64,000 nucleotides of DNA from positions 24,789,501 to 24,853,500 of the forward strand of contig NC_090782.1 in assembly GCF_040054535.1 (NCBI RefSeq), given 5' to 3'. The stretch is from Antennarius striatus. Its lineage: Eukaryota > Chordata > Actinopteri > Lophiiformes > Antennariidae. The notes beneath the pieces were generated by a model. The model searched no databases. It saw only the letters and a list, made by a program, of their open reading frames with translations, and was not told the DNA's origin. The position numbers and the translations under genes are program-made. This document shows, piece by piece, positions 35,799-47,760 of the stretch (positions within the stretch are counted from its first letter, which is position 1; each line of letters starts with the position of its first letter).

Positions 35799-36620
35799 GC
35801 GACGAGGAAGCCTCTGGTGGTCCAGACCGTCTCTTTATTCAGGCATGATTCAAGCAGCTTCACGTCAAACACAGGCTGCACTCCGGTGGGGGGGTAGAAC
35901 CCTGGATGGGTTATCCTTTCCAGATGCTTCCGGCAGCACACTAGTGAAATCCACTTGGATTGAGCGCTCATCACACCCCCCCGCCGACCCCCGGGTCCAC
36001 GGCAGCACCAGGACGCGTCGTGCGCCTTCAAACCGCGACGCGGTGCGGAAAACGAGACGTGGTCGCCTGACGCGACGCAGACACGGATTTATGTAACGAG
36101 TCGGACGGACACCGAGAGGCGGACGCAGCGGGGGTTGGGGGAGGACGAGCGCCGAGCGTCCCGGACGAGAACCGAGCGCGCAGCCATCTGCGCCCCCGTC
36201 ACACGCTCTTCCCTCCCGGACGCATCGCGCAGGCGGGCCGACAGGAGGGATCCGCCTGCGCGGTCACCGGCTCGGCGTTCCGGTCGACAGGCGAGCAGGG
36301 GGTGTGCGGTGATCAGCGTTAATTGCCACCGTCAAGGATCGCCCCCCTCCCTCTCCGCCAGCGCGTCCCTCTGCTCCAACGCCAGAGGTCCTGGAGGGGG
36401 ATTGGAGCAGGCAGACCGGAAAAGCCACAGCAGATTCTTCCTCCCCCTTCTGGGTTGTAGGCGCGACATCCGAGGGAGGATGAGGAGGAGTGAAGGAGAG
36501 GAAGCAGGGAGCAGAGCGACCTCCGCGGGTCTTCAGGAGATCTGCAGCTCTAGCGGATGGGGGCCCAGTGGGGACCCGGTGGGGGGCACCAACAGTCAGA
36601 CGTCATCGGCTTCCAAATGA
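35799..36620 (-). promoter_or_regulatory. plcg1: CpG-rich promoter and 5' leader of PLC-gamma
   Basis: Very rich in CpG and G+C compared with its flanks, and sits directly upstream of exon 1 of the PLC-gamma gene. It ends abruptly in AT-rich DNA near 36640. This is the usual form of a vertebrate housekeeping-type promoter. Open frames here on the plus strand are by-products of high G+C. Transcription start is not visible from sequence. Confidence 0.65.
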
Positions 36621-36639
36621 TTTCAAATCAACATCGGAA

Positions 36640-37640
36640 AGTGAAGTTGAAGTTAAATAAATTTATAAAATTACGAATTTTTAATGTTATGAGAGCAAAA
36701 TTCTAATAAAATATATAGTAGGACATCATGAAGTAGAATAGTTAAGTTAAAAAGTACAGAAAAGAATGTAAACAATTTTTGGAAGAATATAAGTGGATAC
36801 AAATATTTGTGAAAATCATACCAAATAAAATAAAGATGTAAAATAAATTTAAATTTAATTTCAAATAAAAATAATAATTTCATATCTTTATTCTTGTAAT
36901 ATGTTTTTTTTTTAAATTTATTACAAGAATAAAGATGTAAGAATAAATTGAAAGGAATTCTGCTCTTTAAGGGGGAAGATTCAAATTCAAATTGAATAAA
37001 CTATTTGTCCCCAACGGGCAATTGAAGGCACATAAAGCAGTATTGGCACAAAAGACAGGATTGGTGCACAAAAATGACAGGCAGAGTGCAAAAAGCAAAA
37101 ATCAGACTGAATACACCGAAACCCAACACTAACACTTAAAATACACAACACTAAAATGCACAGGAAACAGAAATGTGCAATGTTAACAGGTTTGTGCAAT
37201 GAGATAATAAATATATAGAAAAACGTAGAAATGGTTAAACTGATATTGATGGTGTGAGCCACATAGTTTGACCTTTTTTTCTCATAAAGACTTTATTTGT
37301 GCAATGTTTTTTTATTCTGACAAATTACAATTGAAGAAAACTTTGGAAGCCACCTCAGCTGCTGCTCAGAGGCCCTGCAGCCACCAGGGGGGGTTCAAAG
37401 TACACTTGAAATGTCTAACAAGATTTCCACTCTTGGGCGAAGGGGACTACTGTCATAAACACATCTGTTGTCCTCATCCATTGGGTTCCAAGGGGGGCAA
37501 TAAGACCATATTTTTTCAGCAAACTATTAATGTTGGATCAATGATGATACATGTGACACCTGGTTGAAGGAAGCTGGTAAAGACAGTCTATGTGAACACA
37601 GCAGGAATGAGAGCATGAGAGTCTTCATCCAGAACTTGTT
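36640..37640. other. AT-rich spacer between PLC-gamma promoter and Ly6 cluster
   Basis: AT-rich DNA with a 17-bp hairpin (36884-36936) and a dispersed repeat at about 36985-37260 (TTTGTCCCCAACGGGCAATT, CAAAAATGACAGGCAG). No gene seen. Confidence 0.6.
36884..36936. repeat. Perfect inverted repeat with AATAAA on both strands
   Basis: Arms ATCTTTATTCTTGTAAT (36884-36900) and ATTACAAGAATAAAGAT (36920-36936) pair perfectly across a 19-base T-rich loop. Confidence 0.8.
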
Positions 37641-37660
37641 ATCATCTCATTAAGTCTCAC

Positions 37661-38354
37661 CAGATGCTTGAAGGCAGCGGTCCTGTATTCCCCTACGCTG
37701 GACTTGTTCGGTGCATTGAGCATCAAGACAACATGTCAGGCTGTTAGTTGCCTGACTTACATCAACTAAAACAGAGCAGAAAGTCATTTATCTGAGGAAC
37801 ATAAAACACTGATGAGTATGATCTATTTCTACTCATTCACACTCACCAAAAAAAGGTCCACTGTTGCAGACACTTCCCGTACAGCAAGAAACTGAACTGA
37901 TAAAGAATGTTGAATGAAAAGGCCTGAGTGCCAATGGCTGGACTAAGGTTGGACGACCCACATCCCCTCTGAAGCGACGTTGTTGTGTTCCCAAATAGTT
38001 TCTATTAAACCGAAGAAGAGTTAGATGCTGCTGGTGGAAAGAAGACAAACATGCAGAATTCACAGTAAAGTTGTGATAAATAAGTACTGACCAATAACGG
38101 AGGATGTGAAGCATCTGTTCCCTGAAGGACAAACTGCAAAACTGATAAAGGAACACGGATTTCTGCAGATTCGACACTGAAAAATTCCATCTGCAAAAAA
38201 GAGAACAACATGACCGACAATCAGCTGATGGATACATAAAACTAACAATCAACTGATCAATACTGGTGAATGAATCAGGCTTCAAAGATGAGTTGCAGTT
38301 ACCTGAGCCGGAGAGAGTCCAGGCGAGAGCCAGAGAAAGGATCAGCTTCATCAT
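37661..38354 (-). pseudogene. Decayed Ly6/uPAR-like gene, copy A
   Basis: First member of the cluster. Exon remnants: 38303-38354 (MMKLILSLALAWTLSGSG signal peptide), 38092-38190 (first three-finger half, QCRICRNPC to GNRCFTSS), 37857-38001 (second half, ends CCTGSVCNSG), 37661-37765 (start of second domain, LTCCLDAQCTEQ). Against copies B and C, exon 3 has an 11-base loss before the CC motif plus a length change near its 5' end, so a phase-1 join runs into a stop. Exon 4 has CRG changed to RRG. The GPI-anchor exon 5 is absent: homology stops near 37555. Best read as a pseudogene; a rescued alternative splice form cannot be excluded. Confidence 0.7.
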
Positions 38355-38459
38355 GATGAAGAGGAAACTACTGGAGGTAGAGATACTTGATCTGTCCTGT
38401 ACTTTAATGTCTGGGTGTTGAGAACAGACAGATTAATACCTGAACGCTGGAGGCGTTCC

Positions 38460-38500
38460 TTGTTTGACCAATCAGAAACTGATGTCATGATGACAACATT
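38460..38500 (-). promoter_or_regulatory. Conserved Ly6-cluster promoter block, copy A
   Basis: About 110-145 bases upstream of the copy A ATG: an inverted CCAAT box (plus strand CCAATCAG) followed at once by GAAACTGA. The same block lies upstream of copies B and C and at the orphan copy near 40.86 kb. A TATTAA element (plus strand TTAATAC near 38431) is a possible TATA box. Confidence 0.5.
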
Positions 38501-39194
38501 CCATTTTACTTCTGAATGTTTTGGTTTAGATTATTTGATCAAACTCAAGAAGAATAATTGATAATTGTTCAGTCTATACTTTTAAATAATTTCTAGTTAT
38601 TTATTTCTTCATTTATTATTTTCTGGCTCTCTATATCTTCATTCAATATTTGGTTCTACAAGTCCAAATCCAGCACAACAAGGTTTCGGGTCCAGTGACC
38701 AGTTTTAACTACTAAATGATGAGGTATGGTGAAGCACCATGACTCCAAAGAAGGGGTAATTTTTAAATTTTTTTCAAATGGGATATTTGTTTATGCATCT
38801 TTTTTTACATGGAACCATTTTTTTAAAACTTTACCAACAAATGAAACATAAGATTCTTGAGTGTTCCTTATGTTTTGAGGAATTTAAAGGTAATAATAAA
38901 GTTTCTTGATTTGATTTCTCATCAAGAATAGAGAATGACATTAACCTAGTTTGCAATTTACCAATTTATTATTTTATTTCAGACTATTGCCATGTCTGAA
39001 GTGGGAGACTCATGGAAATAACCCAGAAAATTCTCAAGGGCCCCCACCCAGTTCAAAAGGAAGAACAGCATTCTAGAGGAGACAGAGGTTTAGTTCACCA
39101 CTAGAGGTAGAATCTCTCTCTTTCTGATGAAGCCTTTGGGTGGGACATTTAAAACCTCCAGAGTCAACAAAGACTAAACAAAACGTGAAAGCAT

Positions 39195-40070
39195 CATGTC
39201 AGAGTGAACAACCAAACACAACTTCAGTTTCACATTCATGCATAAATATGAATGTTGTCTACAACACGGTGGAAGGAGCTATAATTGTTGAAGATGGAAC
39301 CCAGGGGGAGCCGATATACGAAAACATTAACAGGACCGAAATAAAACCTAGGGGTACCCCATAGGAGGGAGGAACCACAGAAGACGAAAAATCCCCAAGT
39401 TGGACAGAGAAACTCCTGTTGGTCAAAAAGACTCAAAGTGCACTGGCTGTACACGTCAACACACTATTCAAGATGAGATAAAAGAATGGAGTGATTGACT
39501 ATGTCAAAGATAGCGATCAAGTCTAAAAGCATCAAAACAGCCAGGTTTCCTGTGTCAACTGTTCAAAGAAGATCATTAAAAAAGAGAACTTTGGGTACTG
39601 TGGCTGGATTTAAAACCAGACTGAAATGTTTCAGATAAACTAACAAATACTAAAAGCAGAGGCTTCAGACTATGACAACCAGCGTAGTGAACATGGCTGC
39701 TGAGAGGTTAGGTGTTGAGGAGGAAAGGGGGACACGTGGCTTTACAATGGGAACCAGAGAGCAGTCAAAATACACAACATGAGGAAAGAACTGAAAGTCT
39801 TGAAGAAACAACACAAGGAAACCAGTGAAGAAGAGAGACCACCGCTGGCAGAGCGCCGTCTCCTGTTCAGTAAGAGGCTCTGAGTCCAGAGGGAGAGGAT
39901 GACAACGCGGGCTGCCTTCATTAACAACCACTTTGGTTTGTGTCACGGAGCTCCTATTGAAGGGAAGACTTTGAAGTGAATTCCTAAAGAGGACCCCCAA
40001 GACCAGCCAGTTCAGTGTCCTCTTCAAGAATGGACACATGGACCCTTCAGTGCAGAAAGAAGGTCAAGCA
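39195..40070 (-). mobile_element. L2-like LINE relic
   Basis: Minus-strand fragments of a reverse transcriptase (PLGSIFNN and a degenerate QQEFLCPTWGFFV near 39236-39420, then a stretch shared with 61480-61700). Multiple stops and frameshifts. Part of the repeat load shared between the Ly6 duplication blocks. Confidence 0.6.
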
Positions 40071-40782
40071 AAAGGGATGATCAGTGCTCATCACAAAGTC
40101 AAGAAGGATGAACAACAACTCTTAAAAGAGCATTATAGGATAAGACACCATCCTGATACAGTAGTTGCATTTGAACAGGGGATCTATTGAGGAACCTTTC
40201 ATGTCAGCCTTCAGAACTCTTCTGATGGGGACTATGTCATGTACTGCACTGCAATACAACTGGGCAACAACTGAGGTCATATTTTATGTGTAAAATTATC
40301 ACAGGTGAGTTTACTGATAGGTTGATGCATGTCAAGGTATTGATGTGTTTTGAAACAAATTTAGTTCAACATTGTTTCAAAGATAAGTCATTATATTTCT
40401 TAGTCTCATTTCTATTGTCATGGAGTCGTCTTCTTGAGAGTCATTGCATAATCAAAACAGCTGCTTTTATCAGTGCCACTCCTTCACTCCTGGAATTTTT
40501 GGTTAAAAAGAGACTGTCCTCAACACAGTTTAAATCCTCTTATCTGTTTAATCTGCCAACATGATTCTTGTTGACTTCACTGCAGTACTTAAGTATTCAG
40601 AGAATGTGTCTGAAATATTTGTGAGCTCATCTGTCATAACTCACAGCAAGCCTTAGTGAAAGCTTGTGACTGTTGAACAGTTGAGTGGGGGAGACCATCC
40701 CAAATCTCTACTTCTGTTCAGTCTTTCTCCGCCGACCTCCGTAAGGTATTTGACCAATCAACTCCAGAAAGACAGATTGAGA

Positions 40783-41170
40783 TACTTGATCTCTCCTGTA
40801 CTTTATGTGTGTTGATAACAGACAGATTCATACCTGAACGCTGGAGGCGGTCCTTGTTTAACCAATCAGAAACTGAAGTCATTATAATCACAACATTCCA
40901 TTTTACATCTGTTTTCCTTTGTATTATTTGATCAAACTCAAGAAGTAGAATCGATAGTTTTGAATCTATAATTTAAAAAAAATTTCAATTATGTATTTTC
41001 TTGATTTATTATTGTCTGGCTCTTTAAATCTTCGTTTAATCATTTAAGGGTTCCACAAGTCCAAATCCAGCACAATGAAGTTTCCCGTCCAGTGACCAGT
41101 CTTAACTACTATATATCATAACATAAATAAATATATGGTGAGGCAGCATGACTCCAAAGAAAGGGTGACT
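40783..41170 (-). pseudogene. Orphan upstream region of a fourth Ly6/uPAR copy
   Basis: About 390 bases closely resemble the region upstream of copy A exon 1 (38385-38760): ACTTGATCTCTCCTGTACTT, the CCTGAACGCTGGAGGCG stretch, the CCAATCAGAAACTGAAG block, then CAAGTCCAAATCCAGCACAA. Where exon 1 should begin (below about 40780) the similarity stops and no signal peptide or three-finger exon is found. It is a promoter relic of a deleted gene copy. Confidence 0.65.
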
Positions 41171-41276
41171 TACACATTTTTATCAAATGGGACATTGGTT
41201 TTTGAATAGTTTTTACTTGATGGAACTACTTACAGAGCTAGGTGGAGAAAAGTTGAACAGACGTACAGATTGGTGA

Positions 41277-42395
41277 TTGTCTCTCCCACTATCACAGGCT
41301 TTCACTAAGGCTTGGCGTGAGTTATGTCAGAGGAGCTCACGAACATTTCATTTCTCTGTCCAACTTGGGGATTTTTCTTCTTCTGTAATTCCTCTCTCCT
41401 GTGGGGTAGCCCAAGGTTCTATTTTGGTTCCGTTACTGATTTTCTTATACGTTCTGCCCCTGGGTTCCATCTTCAACACCGTTTTGTAGACAACATTCAA
41501 ATATATGTTCCTCTACAAGTTAACAACAGTCTGACTAGAACCCATCTGAGTCTACCAGCTTCTTCTTTCTTCTTTTCCTTTTGGCTTTTCCCTTCAGGGG
41601 TCGCCACAGCGAATCAGTTGCCTCCATCTAACCCTGTCTTTTGCATCCTCTGCAACTACCAGAGTGATCTGAAAACATGGCCGGAACTAAACACTCTTTG
41701 TCTAAATGAATGTGAAACTGAACTTGTGTTTAGTTTTTCTGAATCTGCTTCATGGCAGTGCTGACATTTCTGACCCACTTGTGACATCAGTTTGACCAAC
41801 TGTCAAAAATCTGGGTGTGATTTTTTTTACTGGTTTTAAATATGATGAAGAAATTATCTCTGTTGTCAAAACCAGCTTTTCCCAGCTGAGGCTACTGGCC
41901 AACACTGAGCCTTGAATGTCTCTTAAGGACGTGTTTATGTAAGAATTCGTAACGCTTACTGGAACTCTCTGCATGTGGGTGTGGATCATTGTTGACATTG
42001 TTGCAGTTGGTACAAAATTCTACTGCTTGGAATTAAACCAGCACTAGAAACGACTCACGTAACTCTAGGTTTAGCTTCTTGTCCACTTCAGGATCAATTG
42101 TCGGATTGTTTTTGTTTTGTTTTTCAGGTTTTAAAGGTTTTGGCACCTGCTTGTTTATGTCTTGTTAGACATCTGTATTCTGTTTAGACCTCTGAGGTTA
42201 TCCAATAATATGATAGTGGATTTTCTCGATCATGTCTTAGAACTTCAGGTGACAGAACCTTTCAATGTCTGCATCAGATTTGTGGATCACTTTACCTCTG
42301 CAGTTACGAATGGCTTGAAAAGTCAAGTCTTTCAAGTTTCAACTGAAGTCCCGTCTTTTCTTACTGACTTTCAGCTGGAGTTCACTCAGACATGA
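41277..42395 (+). mobile_element. L2-like LINE relic
   Basis: Plus-strand remnants: LSCGVAQGSILVPLLIFLY and PLGSIF (reverse-transcriptase box region), then SVVKTSFSQLRLLA and VTEPFNV further on, with frameshifts and stops. Interrupted by an opposite-strand RTE 3' tail at 41553-41665. Confidence 0.65.
41553..41665 (-). mobile_element. RTE-like LINE 3' tail nested in L2 relic
   Basis: Plus-strand text CAGGGGTCGCCACAGCGAAT and CCTCCATCTAACCCTGTCTT is the complement of the 3' end of the RTE-like copies at 32.8 and 43.9 kb. Confidence 0.6.
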
Positions 42396-42654
42396 TGCAT
42401 TAACAGTTTGCTTTGTTGACTCTGGTTGATTTTAATGTTACACGCAAAGGCTTTATCAGAAAGAAGAGGCGGAGGAGAGATTTTACCTCTAGTGGGGAAC
42501 TAAACCTCTGTCTCCTCTGGAATTTCGTCCTGAATGTAGTCTTTCCTTTTGAACTGGGTTGGGCCACTTTAAAATGTTCTGGATTGTTTCCAAGAATCTC
42601 CAACACTTATTCAAACTTAAAACATTAGAATGGCCTAAAATGACAAAATGACAG

Positions 42655-42970
42655 GGGTGACAGTGACTCAGTGGTAGAACGGGTCATCCAATGATCACAA
42701 GATCAGTTTTCGATTCCTGCTCCCGCCCATCCACTTCAGAGTGCAAGCTGATAGTGGGAGGTGTCAGCTCACCTCACCTCACGATGCCGAAGTACCCTTG
42801 TTCAAGACGCCGTCCCCTTTACAAAGAAGGAGCTGCCCACAACTACCTCCCTCTGCTTCATGCCTACAGGTCCCTTGTGTGTGAATGCCACCCTCCTCGT
42901 AGAGGCCTTTTACAGCAGACACCAGGTTACACACCAAACAGATCCTTTGTGCATGACTATGTCAAGTAAC
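42655..42970 (+). mobile_element. tRNA-derived SINE
   Basis: The head resembles a tRNA: A-box-like GACTCAGTGGTAGAACGGG and B-box-like TTTTCGATTCCTGC about 40 bases later, followed by a fish SINE body (ATGCCGAAGTACCCTTGTTC, AAGACGCCGTCCCC). Confidence 0.6.
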
Positions 42971-43246
42971 CAGTGAGATGCTCTCTTTCCACGTCATTCA
43001 TGCTCATCAACAACTCCTTGTTTTAGGATATCAAGAGCTCAGAAGATACAACCTATACATAGATCAGTCTATAGGAACCATCCTTCAGTGGAGTGCTCAC
43101 TGTCTTTCCATCTGTCTGAAGTATGCACCATCATCTGCTAGTAGTCCACATAATCTTTCTGAGTTTTCCGAGTCTGGATTTTTTGCTTGTTCCATGGTTC
43201 CTGTAATCTTCTTACCTCTTGTCAGACTTGTATTTGTGTTCATGTT

Positions 43247-44020
43247 CTGATCTGCAGTGAGAGCAGGGAACAGGTGGAGGAGAAGCTAGAGAGGTGGAGG
43301 TTTGTCCTGGAAAGGAGAGGAATGAAGGTTAGCCGCAGTAAGACAGAGTACATGTGTGTGAATGAGAGGGACCCAAGTGGAAGAGTGAGGTTACAGGGAG
43401 AAGAGATCAAGAAGGTGGAGGATTTGAAGTACTTAGGGTCAACAGTCCAGAGCAATGGAGAGTGTGGAAAAGAGGTGAAGAAGCGTGTCCAGGCAGGATG
43501 GAACGGGTGGAGGAAAGTGTCAGGTGTGATGTGTGATAGAAGAGTTTCAGCTAAAATGAAAGGAAAGGTGTACAAAACTGTGGTGAGACCAGAGATGTTG
43601 TTTGGTCTAGAGACAGTGTCACTGAGGAAAAGACAGGAGACAGAACTGGAGGTAGCAGAGATGAAGATGCTGAGGTTCTCTCTGGGAGTGACCAGGATGG
43701 ATAGGATCAGGAATGAGTACATCAGAGGGACAGCACATGTTAGAGGTTCTGGAGATAAAGTCAGAGAGGCCAGACTGAGATGGTTTGGACATGTCCAGAG
43801 GAGAGATAGTGAATATATTGGTAGAAGGATGCTGAGTTCTGAACTGCCAGGCAGGAGGCCTAGAGGAAGACCAAAGAGGAGGTTTATGGATGTAGTGAAA
43901 GAGGACATGAAGGTAGTTGGTGTGAGAGAAGAGGATGCAGAAGACAGGGTTAGATGGAGGACACTGATTCTCTGTGGAGACCCCTGAGGGGGAAATCCAA
44001 AAGGAAAAGAAGAATAGACA
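43247..44020 (+). mobile_element. RTE-like LINE, copy 2 (5'-truncated)
   Basis: Nearly identical to copy 1 at 32.8-33.5 kb in opposite orientation. It starts inside the codons just after the FADD box ([11 protein letters not shown]), so the catalytic aspartates are absent. Only about three residue differences over some 220 shared residues. Ends GGAGACCCCTGAGGGGG and an A-rich tail. Confidence 0.85.
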
Positions 44021-44029
44021 TGCAGACTT

Positions 44030-47000
44030 GTGTATACCTGTGTATAATTAATTATATATAAGTTATGTTAACAATGATAAAGAATGGAAAGTAATGCAAA
44101 ACTTAGAAGAACAAACGAGCTACGTTTACTCCACCAATGAGAATGAGATCCGGTGTCAGCTGATATTGTATTCATCCACCAACTAGTGGTGGTGTCCTGA
44201 ACCAATGCTCGTATCATGGTATTAGTGCACATGGTCTCCCCACTGTTAAAATAAGCATGTAAACATAAAAATATGAAGAGAGTTTAGTTTCTGTGTGAAA
44301 TAACTCATCGTTGTTATTAATGGGTGGATTTTGAAAGTCAGTCAAATCCAGGACTTTTCAAAGATTTAAAGGCTGATGATGTTTCATTAAGAAATAGATT
44401 AAGAGTCTTACCTCCTGACACACATGCACACAGATATTAATTTATCATTTGTCAATAAAATAATGCATTGCATATTATTGCCTCAGAAACTTTCATCCTG
44501 CAGCTTCATGTATGGAAGTTTTGTTTTTTGTTTTTTTAATTTAAAAAAAAAATTCAAACCCAACAAATATTTGTAAAACTGAAGAAACCAAACAATGTCA
44601 GAAACAAACGAGATGGCAAAGACACAAGTTCAAGGGTTAGCTTCACATCACACAGCTTAGCATGTTGTCAACGTTTAACTTCATCAGTAACTAAACTGTT
44701 AGAATTCTAGCAAAGCAATACATCATCACTTCATCTACAAATCATACCAGCAAAAAGCAGATGAAAGCAGTGTAGTAATAGATGACAACATACAGCATGC
44801 AGAACACAAGAAACAGAAACAATGAATTGCAAAGACTCACCAATTGGCTGCATACTAGGTTGAAATTGAGTTTAGTGAAATCACTTCCTTATGACTGGTC
44901 AAAGAGGTCACATGGCTTTACGCCACACCTCTCTCTTAAAGACACATTACTTACAAGACTACTCTAATACCTGTATTCATGTTGAAACATGTAAAGAATT
45001 AACAAAACCACCCAAATAACAAAGATCACAGAAAACACAATGATGAAGGCAACTTACCATAAACCCCATAATGTCCAATGTCCAACTCCACAGCATCTCT
45101 TTGGCAGACACATGATGTACTGCCTGGATGTCAGACGTCTCTGTGAATGTGTGCTAAGTAATGGGCATGAATGTGTAATGTAAGACTGGGTAGATGTGTG
45201 AGGGGCATAGGGATAAAGCGGTGTGCAAATGAGAGGGGTTCATGAAGAGGTGGGTTTCATGGTGGCTGGGGTGGATCAGTTTGGTCGTTCACCGGAAGAA
45301 GGACCAACAGTCTTCTCCTGCCTCTTTCGATGACTGTCACGGGCAGTGAAGAACTCTTCTTTCGGCCACTTGCAATTGAAATAGATAGGTCAGCACGAGT
45401 TGTGATGTCGGCATGCCTGACAATCCCTTTACTGTCAGGTTAGACCTCAGAATTCGACCCAGATGGAATTGATTTCTCAGAACATTTGGGTCATCAATCC
45501 AGACGAGGTCAATGGCTTTGACGGTCCTCTCTGTCCGGTGCCACTTGTGTCAAACACACACGTTTGGGCCAGCCAGTTGAATATTCTGTCTATAGCTGTC
45601 TTTACATGTTGGGAAAACTCAAATGCTTTAGTGGAGGCTTGATGAATCAGAGATGAAGGCAGAGATGGAGACCTTCAGAGATTCAGTCATTGGCACCTGA
45701 AGAGCCTGAAAACATAGCAGACACCAACCCACTGCCTGCAGAGGTACTGCAGTCCAGGCTATGTTGTAAACTGCTGTGAACACCTTGAATTGCTTTAAAG
45801 AGTGAAGACTGAAGAGTGAACACAGGAAACAGTTCAGTTTAAATTCAACTCTCTCCTTCTGCGTGGTCACTCTCTAGGAACGTTCTACAAAACCAATTGA
45901 TTTGATTCGATGCCTCTGGACGCACTAGAACACTATTAGCATCCAGGAGGATGAAATAATGGATAACAGGAGAAAATATATCCATATTCTGATCACAAAA
46001 CTCACCATAAAGTGCAAATTGTAAAACATTCTCTTTAAAATAGGAGTTCTAGCTTGATGGAATTTACATTAGTTCATGTCTCCTAGGACAGACTTCACAT
46101 CAACTGGTTATCCCTGATTAGCTTCATACGAAGACAGATTACAGTTCTCTATCAGCATTCAAAAACAGCAAAAGAAATGCTGCATTCACGATAGTATCAG
46201 TAACTTAGAAGTTAATTAACAGAAGCTGTAAATAGATGACTATCAGATAAGTCATTAATCATGAAATCAATCTTCTGTTATATTTCCTTCAAATCAAAAA
46301 CATCAACAATTTTGTGTGTGTCTGTGTAGTTTCAGAAAAATGCACTCTTGTTACTTTATGGTTGTTACTAACCTGAAAATAGTTACTTTTTGCTGTGTGT
46401 TGATTGCCAAAAAAGGCAAAATACATTCATTGCCATTACCTTAAAACTTTAAATCCATTGGTCTGTGAGCATTACAAAACAATTCAACCAGAATAACTTG
46501 ACAGGAAGTGAGACTGGTTGGTAAACAGATTCAATTTTGTACAGACATTTCTGGTATTGACCTGAATTACCATGTTTTAAAAGTGAAAGTCACTACAACA
46601 GTAAATTCTCCCCTAGACTATCAAAACTCAGAGTACTAAGAGTGTAGACTTCTGACGACAGGAAGAAGGGTCACTAGTGCCAGGAGGAACAAATCAAATA
46701 AATATCTTTGGTCATTTGTCCCATCAGCTATTTTTTTTTTGTAAATAGTACATATTGTTGTCATGACATACTGAATATGTTCTGTGTAATACACTGACTG
46801 TAATGGAAATTTGTATTGTGTGTGTCCTGATTTGACTCTTATCATGTCATTACTGAGAACTTGCTTCAAAACCTCTCCATGCAACTGATCACAGAGAGGT
46901 CACAGCAGGTCACAGCCCATCAAACCAGATGGAGAACCAAAGGAGAACCGATGGAGAGGAGATGGAGACCTGTTTTCAGTCAAGGTGTAAGATGTTTTAT

Positions 47001-47100
47001 GGGTGCATGAAAGCCTTTAAATTACATTCCAATGTGTAATAAAGATCTCTTAGTTTTCTTAGTTTTGGTGTGATAGGTTTGGTGCATTCCAAAGGTGTAA
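44030..47100. other. Region without a recognised gene
   Basis: AT-rich DNA carrying repeat fragments: 45640-45860 resembles 63330-63530 and (inverse) 54090-54300; 46280-46400 resembles 63770-63860. A possible LTR-retrotransposon relic lies at 45300-45570. No intact gene seen. Confidence 0.55.
45300..45570 (-). mobile_element. Possible BEL/Pao LTR-retrotransposon relic
   Basis: One minus-strand frame reads like the C-terminal part of a retroelement integrase (WIDDPNVLRNQFHLGRI followed by a G-L-S/V-R-like stretch) but is short and broken. The assignment rests on this one motif. Confidence 0.35.
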
Positions 47101-47149
47101 GGTCTCCTGATACAGATGGTTTACGAGTGCGTGAAAGCTTCCTACACTG

Positions 47150-47430
47150 CATTCTCGAGGGTGGTGATGTTTATTCCTCAGCGGGGGGTACCACCAAAAG
47201 GAGGGCTGCCTGAGAGCTGGAACTGGCCATTCCTGCTCGCATGCAGGCCTTTCTTCTTAAAAGGTATAAAAGGTGAGGAGTTTCAGTCTCAAAGAAGTGA
47301 GAAAGAAGGTAAGAGAGAGAAAGATAGGAAGATAGAGAGAGCCAGCTGCGGGTTACATACGGACGCCCAGCCTGGTTGAAGCTACTCTGCCTGGGTTGTA
47401 GGATCTCCTTCCCTGTATCAAGGTAAGAGG
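47150..47430 (+). promoter_or_regulatory. Possible promoter with TATA box and 5' splice site
   Basis: GGTATAAAAGG at about 47261-47272, followed by a purine-rich leader and a good donor (CAAGGTAAGAG near 47420). It precedes the 55-bp tandem repeat. It may be an LTR-type promoter; no open gene follows. Confidence 0.35.
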
Positions 47431-47484
47431 CCAAGCATATTTGGAATGCCACCATATATTGCCTTAGCTCAACCAACTATTTGT

Positions 47485-47760
47485 TTGTTTCTGTGCTCTG
47501 TGGGGAATTAAACTACAAGTTTATTCTAGCATCATAGAATTGTTTCTGTGCTCTGTGGGGAATTAAACTACAAGTTTATTCTATCATCATAGAATTGTTT
47601 CTGTGCTCTGTGGGGAATTAAAGTACAAGTTTATTCTAGCATCATAGAATTGTTTCTGTGCTCTGTGGGGAATTAAACTACAAGTTTATTCTAGCATCAT
47701 AGAATTGTTTGTTTGCATTGCTATGCGCTGCGGGGACTAAACGACACATTTGGTCTAGCA
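47485..47760 (+). repeat. 55-bp tandem repeat
   Basis: Four close copies (starts of CTGTGCTCTGTGGGG at 47491, 47546, 47601, 47656) and a diverged fifth from about 47711; a still weaker sixth lies near 47800-47870. Each unit has ACTACAAGTTTATTCT and ATCATAGAATTG. Confidence 0.9.

Noticed and set aside
36135-36620. 161-codon plus-strand frame
   Set aside because: Arg/Ser/Ala-rich translation of a CpG-rich promoter with no domain; stop-poor because of base composition.
42655-42730. tRNA gene
   Set aside because: A- and B-box-like words are present, but the cloverleaf is imperfect and a SINE body follows.
47485-47760. CRISPR-like array
   Set aside because: Units abut directly with no unique spacers, and the DNA is vertebrate; it is a simple tandem repeat.
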